Assembly: GCA_022478985.1 (NCBI GenBank)
Contig: JAKSZP010017341.1
Coordinates: forward strand, 56,247-120,246
Reading direction: 5' to 3'
Source: Massospora cicadina
Taxonomy: Eukaryota; Entomophthoromycota; Entomophthoromycetes; Entomophthorales; Entomophthoraceae
DNA: 64,000 nucleotides
The notes under the pieces were generated by a model that saw only the letters and a list, made by a program, of their open reading frames with translations, was not told the DNA's origin and made no database searches. Shown here one piece after another: positions 56,932 to 64,000 of the stretch (position 1 is the stretch's first letter; each line of letters starts with the position of its first letter). Made by a program: the position numbers and the translations under genes.

Positions 56932-57472
56932 CCCTAAGTCAATTTGGCGAAATGAATAAAATCCCTGGGAATCGAACTGATAATAGTAATTCAAGTGCTT
57001 TGAAGCGAGGCAATAATGGGATTAACAGGTTTATTGGATATAACAATTTATTATTGGTTCACCTCTAAATAAGGCGATGTCAACATTCGACGCTTACAAT
57101 TTAAATCGCCTACAATTAAGGTAATAGCAAATTAAAGAATAACCAGCCAAAACGAGTGTCATTGGAACCTAATAGGCCAAGCTATGAGAAGTATCATCCA
57201 AGCCACCATAAAATAAGCGAGATAGGCGATCAAGAGGAGGGTTGTTGGTTAATAGGAAGAGAAAGGAAGATAGAAGAGGGTCAAAGGAGAGTTTTTAGAT
57301 TTAAATAAAATAATATAGTGGGAGTAAGTGCCCCATAGCTTTTATTATTAAAACGTTTATTTTGTTGTTACCATAGGCCACGATCATCATATCATTGGTC
57401 TTATTGCTCAGTGGGCTAAACCCTGTGCAAACCTCTTATAGCGTATCTCCAGGATTCCGCCAAATTACAACA
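56901..57472 (+). repeat. LTR-5 3' LTR
   Basis: It starts TGTCACAATTT and ends AAATTACAACA, with the TTTAAATAAA block conserved. It directly follows the polypurine tract. Confidence 0.92.
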
Positions 57473-57874
57473 GTGCTATTGCAACAATCAAGGAATGGAG
57501 TGTTAGGTAGAAAGGGGAGGTCATGAAGAAGAAAAGTTGTTTTTAGTCTTTTGAAAGCCTGCTCACTCTCCTAGCAAAAGAGGCGCATAACATCTCTCCA
57601 ACTATCCTGTGATGGCGAGCAATCTTCCAAGTAATGGACTAAAGATCCATATTGGATGCATACAATGCATGAAGTTTGAGAGGAATTGGACCGCATAGCT
57701 GCGCAATACACTTTTCTCAGGCATCTCTGCACATGGGAGTGAATTTGAGGTTGTAAAAGAGAGTGGGGTGTGTACCTCCAAATGTACTTCTAGGTCGCCA
57801 AAGAGTATGGTATGTCAAGCTTGTCAAAGTAGTCCACACGGGCAATGAGGTGGGGACGTTGGGGTACCAGGTTT

Positions 57875-58645
57875 CTAAAATAGCTTGTCCAGGACTTCTT
57901 GTTTTATATGGGGAGTAGGGCGAACCCTCTGGGAGGTGTGACCACTGATGCTAATTTTCCACTCAGCACTCCACATGGAGAGGAGAATTCTTTTAATGTG
58001 GGGCGACGTCCCATGCGGGACTGTGGCAGAGGGATGTGAGGCAAGATAGTTTAGCAGAGAATGTTGGTGGTTAGGATTGCTGAGGCACAGGTCGTGGGAA
58101 AAATTGGAGTGGGCCGCGCGTGACCAGTGTTGGGATGGGAGTGTGGGTTTGGTGACTGCAGCAATCCAGATGAAAAGTATCTTATCAGCATTGGCCTTGT
58201 AGTTAATCAGACCCTTACCAACACTATGGCGAGGGCAAAACATGACACCCAATCGCACTGGTGGTGGGCAGCCTAACCAAAGACACCCTTGTAGGAGGGC
58301 GTATAAAGAGGCGAAGAATGAGGGGGGGAAAGTGATGGAATGTGCCAAAAACTGAACTTTGAACAGGAGCATAGAGCTGGTAAGCACAACCTGGACTGAG
58401 AGGGTAGTCTGGTGGGCTCTGAAGGAAGCGATGCGCTTTGCAACATTGTTTAGGATGTGGTACTCCACTACCAATGAGATGTACCAACCCGCCTCCAGCC
58501 ACACTCCCATATGGCGTACTGGACTATCAGTGGGTCTTGGCATGAAAGAGAGATCAAGTGGGGCGGTATGGAGTGGGTGGGGAAAGTGAACCTGTGTGTT
58601 AGCTGCTGAAGCTGAGAGTGTGGGATCCAACAATGGATGCCACAA
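57875..58645 (-). pseudogene. LINE-VII ORF2 fragment, post-RT region (256 open codons)
   Basis: This is the longest uninterrupted frame in the window. It aligns end to end with the region after the RT in LINE-IV and LINE-V: PVRHMGVWLEAGWYISLVVE, IASFRAHQTTLSVQVVL, GKGLINYKANADKILFIWIA, TLPSQHWSRAAHSNFSHDL and HIKRILLSMWSAEWKISISG. This part connects the RT to the C-terminal finger and probably contacts RNA. The finger follows in decayed form (57875-57480), and the C-terminus lies across LTR-5 at 51393-51067 (TIVLDALSCTNPTLHRAVRN). The fragment cannot be active without the RT. Confidence 0.85.
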
Positions 58646-58899
58646 ATAATTTATTAAAGTGAGAAATTTACTTTTTAATAAAAGTAATAGATAACGCTTT
58701 GTTAGAGTTTTTTATGTTTTTTATTGTTAAGCAGGGCCAAACCCAAAGAAGGTCCTCTTCTTGATACTAGTTTTTCCTATTTAAACTAGTTCAGATTTCG
58801 AGACCATGGGTATTTGAGGCAAAAGTATACAAAGCTGAGTTATCTAAATTAGGAAATATAGGCTTTTGGACTATCAAATCAAAAAAAAAAATTTTGAGG
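58646..58899. other. AT-rich spacer right of LINE-VII
   Basis: No coding frame or known repeat. It may continue the LTR-4 3' LTR interrupted by LINE-VII, but I cannot show this. Confidence 0.3.
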
Positions 58900-59155
58900 C
58901 AGATCTGACCCATGTGGTAACGATTTGATGAATTGTATCCAATCACCAGGGAGTAAAATCTTCTCACCTCGGTGGTGTTCAGAATTGTGTGGTAATGATT
59001 GGTTAATTTGCACCCTATCATTGTCACATAGAATTTTCTTCCTCAGAGGTGGTCAGATTTGTGTGGTAATGATTTGTTAATTTTTACCCTATCATCATTG
59101 AGTAAAATCTTTGCACCTCAGAGGTGGTCAGATTCATGTGGTAATGAACACCTCA
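58900..59155 (+). repeat. Tandem repeat, 74-75-bp period, about 3.4 units
   Basis: TGTGGTAA recurs at 58913, 58988, 59062 and 59137. Unit text includes TGTGGTAATGATTTGTTAATT, ACCCTATCATCATTGAGTAA and CACCTCAGAGGTGGTCAG. Each unit ends with a small palindrome, CACCTC-A-GAGGTG or a decayed version of it. Confidence 0.85.
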
Positions 59156-59369
59156 AATTTGGCCAAGAAGTAATAGAATTCCTATTATCAGTTCTTACCT
59201 TACTACACCAATTTTGGTTATAATCCTTATTTTTCTGATAGGCAGGATTCCACTGAGAATCCACCAAGGTCTTTTCGTCATTGGTACTCATATTGTTGAT
59301 TACCACAATATTATTCAAAGATTGGGCAGGAGATGGGCCAATCATGGTAGCAGATTTGGGAGCACTCAT
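59118..59369 (-). CDS. Short hypothetical ORF overlapping the 75-bp repeat
   Basis: 83 codons: MSAPKSATMIGPSPAQSLNN, then an Asn/Asp/Lys-rich stretch (MSTNDEKTLVDSQWNPAY). The last part runs into the tandem repeat, so the C-terminus is probably fortuitous. No family recognised. It could be the start of a decayed element protein, since further minus-strand coding-like text lies upstream. Confidence 0.25.
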   Translation of the reverse strand: MSAPKSATMIGPSPAQSLNNIVVINNMSTNDEKTLVDSQWNPAYQKNKDYNQNWCSKVRTDNRNSITSWPNLRCSLPHESDHL

Positions 59370-59636
59370 ATCTCCAACATTCTTTCTCCTAAGTCAAGAA
59401 GGTGAATGTCCAACAGCGTTATTAAGAGATAATACTGCAGAAAAAGGATAAGGCTTCTAAAAATCTACATCTTTACCAGACTGTTAATACTAAGGCTTCC
59501 ACTATACAAGATAGTAATTGGGGTGATACCCACCAAGTTATCTCAATAGATTTTGCTAAAAGCTTGAAAAACTCGCCTGCAGATTGATATAGGCTTCAAA
59601 CAGATCATACTGAATATTAGAGACTCCCTACTCCAG

Positions 59637-60357
59637 TTATTTCATCTTTTCCAAACCTGTCACTTCTTTTACCTCCCTTTTTAGGGAAATACATTCCTGG
59701 CACTGTGGATTTAACCCTTTCTCTTCATTTATGAAGGAGCTATTAAGCCAGCCACTAACAGAATGAAGGTCCAACATATATAACCCTGCCTTGATAGCAG
59801 CGCACAAGATATTATGATATCTTACTCCTAAGTAATAAGCCACATGAGATTGATTGATGGCGGTTCTTAATAAGAATTTTGCAGCAATATGACCCTGTCC
59901 AATCAAAATTTGGCCTTTATGCACATCCATTCTAAAAAGAGTAGAATTTTAATCAGATTTTCAATTGTTTATAATATGAAGCCCACGTCCTAACCTCCTA
60001 CCATTGGGTTACATTGGATGATGCAAAAGCTGCTATAGTATCTGATTTCTTCTTTGACCAACACCTTGTGCTGAAATTTAAGTAGTAAAAAAATTTTAAT
60101 TCAGAACTTTGGCATCAAAGAAGCCATCATAATTATTCCCAAACCAGAAACATTTCAAACTGCATCCAATAAGATTTCTTGACCTCATATCCACGCTGTA
60201 GGTTAAATCTCAATACTTAAACCCCAACGCAACCCTTGCATCTAAAGAGGATTCTTTAATCATCAGGAAGTCACTTTTGGAAGAAAAAATACGACGAGGT
60301 AGATAAAGAGGCAACAGCCTAGGGAGTAAGACAGCTAAAGCAGACATAATTGTATTT
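59637..60357 (-). pseudogene. Broken coding region of unknown identity
   Basis: 59930-59637 is an ATG-started 97-codon frame: MDVHKGQILIGQGHIAAKFL, YYLGVRYHNILCAAIKAGLY, and a C-terminal CQECISLKREVKEVTGLEK with a CxxC pair. Upstream, 60357-60070 reads as protein-like text with a few stops (LPRRIFSSKSDFLMIKESSL, RNLIGCSLKCFWFGNNYDGF). Together they look like one decayed protein. It matches neither the LINE nor the LTR element proteins here. A gag-like or transposase origin is possible but unsupported. Confidence 0.35.
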
Positions 60358-60359
60358 TA

Positions 60360-61780
60360 CCATCATTTTTAATAATATGTCAATTCTGAGTATTTTGTAG
60401 CGTCCACTATTAATGAGATTGACACCCCTGGCCCTTTAGCTAGAATATATAGCTTTGAGTTAATCTTATTTTTGATGCTTAGAAAACTCCTTGTCACCTC
60501 AATAAGCTTTTTATACCAAATGCTTTAAACTTACCTCCCCACTTGGGCTCCAATGTCACATGTGTAGATGAGGTAATACCTAAATAAACTTGTGACTGCT
60601 ATTAATACTAGTTCTTTAGTCACTTTTATCTTCTTTTTCCTGATGAAACAAACTAATATTGCACTGATTCTAATCATACCTTGAAATAAAGAACAGCTGG
60701 AACTCCTGCATGAGATTCCTTAGAGCTTATTTGTTTTTTCTCTCCATTTTGGAACTTTAATGGTGTCTAGCTAGAAATTGAACTGGATAATGATAGCTAT
60801 GACCTCCCCATTGGCACTAAATTTATGTTTAACTTTTATACCAAGTGTTGCAACTCTGCTAGTTGTGTTCACAGGTGCTAACACTGGGGATCATGACATA
60901 GTGGCTGAATGCATGAGGCTATAGTCAGCCAAGAGGATAGGGGCTTCATGAGACGCACATTTGGATGAGACTTTGTTCATTTAAAAAAATAAGAGCTTAA
61001 ATAGTATAAGATGAATAATATACTCTGCTATAAAAATACTTTTTTGAACAAGCCAGTACTATTTATAGTACTGTTAGAAAGTAAAAGAGAATCATAGTTC
61101 ATTGGGAATGACAAATAGGGTTTTATCAGTCATTCTTGATTCCCATGTAGTTTGTCCCTCATTACATCCCATCTGAAAAGTCAGCTGAGCTCCTTGATAT
61201 CCTGGTGATAGTCTCATAGCATAGATTAAATTAGTATAAACCTTAAGTAGGAGCTCTTCCAATGGTCCAGGTTTAGAGTTCCAATTTGTTAGCTTCCAGA
61301 ATGAACAGCTGATGAAGGTATTGGGAACATTGGGCCAAAGGAATGGAGTCGTGTGAATGTGGTCCTGGAATTAGTTAGATTATTAGTAAAGAATACTAGA
61401 ATAAATATTAGACAAAAACTGAATAATTAAGTTAATCCGAACTTTAAGCATAAAAGAATGATATGGATTAATCCTTAATTCAGGACTTATTAAGATGACT
61501 GAATAGTTTGAAATCTAAGTCACATGTGCTTATATCTGCTGATCTTCTCCCCTGTACAAGGCTTACACCTTACAAAAGGAGAATCCTGACAAAGCCCCAC
61601 TCAAGCCTTGTCCAAGGAATTATTTCTTGGTTTCTGCAGATATAATAGGCCCATTTATTTGATGAGGTATTTGTGGTATATTCTTTTAATTGAATGGTTA
61701 TTCTATCAGGTTCTTATGATTGATGCATTTTTTCTCAGGATTTGAAAAAAAAATTTGATGATGGTCAGTCCAGATTTGAG
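60360..61780. other. No gene recognised
   Basis: AT-rich DNA with short frames. A region near 60895-60960 has a weak tRNA-like look but no good B box. Confidence 0.45.
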
Positions 61781-61989
61781 CCAACTCAGTTTGGGTCAGG
61801 AGGCCACACCAGGTCTTCATATTGAGAGAGCTGAGGCAATGTAGCGCCATCAGAAGATTTCAAAATAAGTAGATTTTACAAAGGTATTTTGGTGGCTTCA
61901 GAGCGTTTAGGCTCTTTAGTGCTCTTGATGGCATCATGCAGGAAGAGGGGTTCCAAAAGGAGTTTCCATATTGGCGGTGAGGCTAAGTA

Positions 61990-62790
61990 GATGCTTAAGA
62001 TTAAACTGACAAGGTAGGATGGAGTTATGAGATTAACATGTATAATAAGCTGCATTAGGTAGCACTATTTCCATCTGGGAGCTAGCCAGGAGTTGAAAAC
62101 AATGGCATATTGAGGCGCATGTGTTGTAAAGTCTTCCTGTGTTGGGAGCCCTCACATTTAGAGTTGGGAGAAGCAAGTGGCAAGGAGGCGATGTACCAGG
62201 CTAGCAACATCTGAGGCAAAAATTCAGCATCAAGGGGGTAAATTTTGACATCAGGAATGATGGCTAGGTCAGCGAGAGTGTTACAGCAACCTTGTCATGG
62301 CAGCTAGGTCGATGAGTTTATCATGGGCAACTAAAAATAATTTTATGTGGCATTCCAAGTCTGTGTTCCCAAATTTTTCTTTAGTTTCCAGATGCTTGTC
62401 ATGACATCTCTGCAAGGCAACCTTCATTTTGGCCAACTTGCACCTGAACCACAAGATCTTCTTCTTGGTTTTGGCGTAGACTTTCTTAAACCTCTGTGCA
62501 GAGGTTTAAGTGCTCATGAGTTTTTTCAAGGAGGTTTGGCCCAACTTCAGGCCCTTCCAGCTAGCTTTATTTGCCATTTTATCTTCAGGTACCATATGCG
62601 TTCAATATGAAAATGTTAGTTAACTTTGGAGACCTCTTCAGGCTGGACAGATCCTTTGAGTATTTCATCCGTGGTTCAAGCTCATCTAGTTTATTATCCT
62701 GTTCATAACGTTGGAAAGAGATCCCAGTTTGAGTGAATGGTCTGTGTGCGGTGCCTTGTTGGTTGGGACAGCTGTTGGCTTCCATGAGGT
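61990..62790 (-). pseudogene. Broken coding region, Lys-rich helical protein of unknown identity
   Basis: Three minus-strand pieces read as one protein. 62785-62585 starts MEANSCPNQQGTAHRPFTQT and includes LDELEPRMKYSKDLSSLKRS. Then, in another frame from the ATG at 62576, MANKASWKGLKLGQTSLKKL, one stop, and QRFKKVYAKTKKKILWFRC followed by KMKVALQRCHDKHLETKEKF. After a further shift near 62290 it reads LADLAIIPDVKIYPLDAEFL and QMLLAWYIASLPLASPN. The Lys/Leu pattern suggests coiled-coil helices. The shift near 62585 could be an intron or a frameshift. Not recognised as LINE or LTR protein; possibly gag-like or host. Confidence 0.4.
62485..62510. repeat. Near-perfect 26-bp palindrome
   Basis: CTTAAACCTCTG (62485-62496) and CAGAGGTTTAAG (62499-62510) are exact reverse complements separated by 2 nt. 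It lies inside the decayed Lys-rich frame and introduces its stop codon. Confidence 0.85.
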
Positions 62791-62799
62791 AAGTTCTTG

Positions 62800-63867
62800 A
62801 CTCTAGATTTCAATTATTCCATCAGCCATAGGGTTCAGGCCACTTGAATTAATTTCAGCCTCAGATACGTCAAAACTGGCGTCATTAAAAACCAAGGCGA
62901 TACCTGGTATTATGATGTTTCATTTCAATAATATCTGGTCCAATTTTTTGGAAAAGAATTGTTGACATCAATGGGGTCAATTTTGTTATTAAAGAATCAT
63001 TGGGCTCATCAATTATTAGACTGAGATATGTCCCAGGTAATTTGTCCGGCGCTTTTGGTAATTTGAGGCGCTGGAGGTATTCAGAGCATCCACAAGGCTC
63101 TTAAGGCTTTGTCCTATTGTTAAATTTGGTAATTTGCTCTCGACTTTTCCCAATTTAACTGGCTTGATAATTCCATTGGTGCTCATTGGCCAAGTTTGAA
63201 TTGCCTTTCAACAATATTTGGTTCAGATTGGCAAAGAGATTCATTTCCACTTTCTGCTTTAAACATTAATTTTGGAAGTTGCCATCAAGATTTACCATTT
63301 GCTTTTGGCTGCATATTAAATTATTTATCAATAGTATTAAAATACTGGGTTTTGTTATAATTCAAGCACTTTTATTGGTTTAATATTTGTTGGGATTTTT
63401 GCCCATATTTCCAGCCTGCTAGATTACCTGGTATCACTAGGGGAAAAATTCCCTAAGGCGAAGTGAATTGGAAATTGGTTGACCCAAATTTTGGAGGAAC
63501 TACATTTGGGGGATTTTAGGATATTTGTCTGGTTGTATCCATTGGGGATCAATCTGGATGAATACCTAATATCTTATCGGGTGGAGCGGCCAATGAGATA
63601 GGGGCATCTGATAGTAATTAACTATCAGGTGTACCAATTGGGATTGATTAGGTTTCATCACTGACTGATTTGGAATGTTTAATGAGTTGCGAGGTGAGTG
63701 ATGCCACCTGCAACTAGCATTTTGATTAGTTAGTGAAGTGACCTACCATAATGGGTAAAAAGTCCCATTATCTAAGCAGGTTGCTAGCCAGTTATGGATG
63801 ATTTGCTTATATCAAGAGGAAAACGTTAAGGATACATTTCTGACTCTTTCCATTTGAGGTCTCGAGG
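62800..63867. other. No gene recognised
   Basis: Repetitive-looking AT-rich text with many TTTGG/AATTG motifs but no clear tandem unit, LTR or coding frame. Confidence 0.4.
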
Positions 63868-63999
63868 ATGTCTAACATCGGAATCTTAGTCAGGATGGGG
63901 AAGAACATTGTTGCTGAGACAAGGAAGGGTAATATAATGGCAACGGCTGCCATTTCATTGAAGAAGTGTCAACTGAGGGTTAGACAGCCGAATCTTTAA
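63868..63999 (+). CDS. Short basic ORF, 43 codons, hypothetical
   Basis: It starts with ATG (MSNIGILVRMGKNIVAETRK), ends CQLRVRQPNL and stops one base before the window edge. It is rich in Lys/Arg. Length and isolation make a chance ORF likely. Confidence 0.15.
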   Translation: MSNIGILVRMGKNIVAETRKGNIMATAAISLKKCQLRVRQPNL

Positions 64000-64000
64000 A

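Larger units (their letters stand above)
51395..57472 (+). mobile_element. LTR-5, complete Ty3/gypsy-like retrotransposon (6078 bp)
   Basis: Two similar LTRs (51395-51964 and 56901-57472), a PBS, a PPT and gag-PR-RT-RH-IN, all on the plus strand. Flanks GCACT (51390-51394) and GTGCT (57473-57477) could be a TSD with two transitions. Its LTRs are the most alike of the complete elements, so it is the youngest LTR insertion. It inserted in LINE-VII, itself next to LTR-4. Frameshifts and stops in pol make it non-autonomous now. Confidence 0.92.
51006..58645 (-). mobile_element. LINE-VII, 5'-truncated LINE split by LTR-5
   Basis: The 3' part is 51006-51394 and the remainder is 57473-58645; LTR-5 lies between. 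The join falls inside the ORF2 C-terminal region: the plus strand before LTR-5 (GTTTGTCCATAG) and after it (CTATTGCAACAATC) together match LINE-V GGTCCACATGGCGATTGCAA. The 3' end has the shared tail (CCATCCCATGGTTGGCCTTC then AATAAAATTT). RT, endonuclease and ORF1 are missing, so the copy was 5'-truncated. No convincing TSD was found. Confidence 0.85.

Noticed and set aside
60890..60960. tRNA gene or SINE head (ACATAGTGGCTGAATGC region)
   Set aside because: An A-box-like start is present but there is no acceptable B box or acceptor stem pairing.
1..64000. Use of a variant genetic code to explain in-frame stops
   Set aside because: All three stop codons interrupt frames and coincide with frameshifts and lost catalytic residues, as expected of decay.

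Overview
This window looks like repeat-rich nuclear DNA of a eukaryote. It holds no prokaryotic operons and no confident host gene. It is a palimpsest of decayed retrotransposons: seven non-LTR (LINE) copies and five LTR-retrotransposon copies, many nested. The LINE reverse transcriptases read FLDQQKAYDRV and RQGDPLSPLLYN, a wording I associate with fungal L1-like elements. I therefore favour a fungus with a large, TE-rich genome. That is inference; a plant, alga or other protist is not excluded. Differences between the two LTRs of the youngest element fall largely at CpG versus TpG/CpA, which suggests cytosine methylation followed by deamination.

Layout. 1-590: 5' part of LINE-I (minus), running off the left edge. 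615-912: possible tRNA-derived SINE. 937-7245: LINE-II (minus), split by a 1.1-kb insert at about 2480-3600 that carries ~167-bp tandem repeats and a TATA box. 7505-8340: broken reading frame of unknown identity. 8384-8908: LTR-1, an isolated LTR with a short internal remnant. 10817-13810: LINE-III, 5'-truncated. 13966-14364: an unidentified ORF. 15842-21099: LINE-IV, full length, with a 16-bp target-site duplication (TSD). 21478-27511: LTR-2, a complete gypsy-like element on the minus strand. 31132-42927: LTR-3, a gypsy-like element with a perfect 5-bp TSD (CATGT), interrupted by full-length LINE-V (35025-40282, 20-bp TSD). About 42933-51005: LTR-4, a more diverged gypsy/chromovirus-like element, interrupted by LINE-VI (47729-49661), a copy with ORF1 and a 3' end but no ORF2. 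51006-58645: LINE-VII, interrupted by LTR-5 (51395-57472), a complete gypsy-like element. 58646-64000: mostly unrecognised, with a 75-bp tandem repeat and several decayed frames.

How the parts work together. LINE-IV and LINE-V are the same family and are both exactly 5258 bp between their TSDs. Each has ORF1 (RRM-like segment plus CCHC knuckle) overlapping ORF2 (APE-type endonuclease, reverse transcriptase, CCHC-type C-terminal finger). Six of the seven LINEs show their 3' end here, and all six end in a related ~25-nt motif followed, in five, by AATAAA-like sequence. The ORF1-only LINE-VI carries it too, as expected if LINE RT recognises this end and LINE-VI moved in trans. LTR-2, LTR-3 and LTR-5 share a primer-binding site (TGGTGCTCACT). 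LTR-1, LTR-2 and LTR-5 keep an inverted repeat folding the polypurine tract and the start of the 3' LTR into one hairpin loop. All copies are inactive: every readable LTR-element RT has a damaged YLDD box (YLED, YLDK, YLDN).
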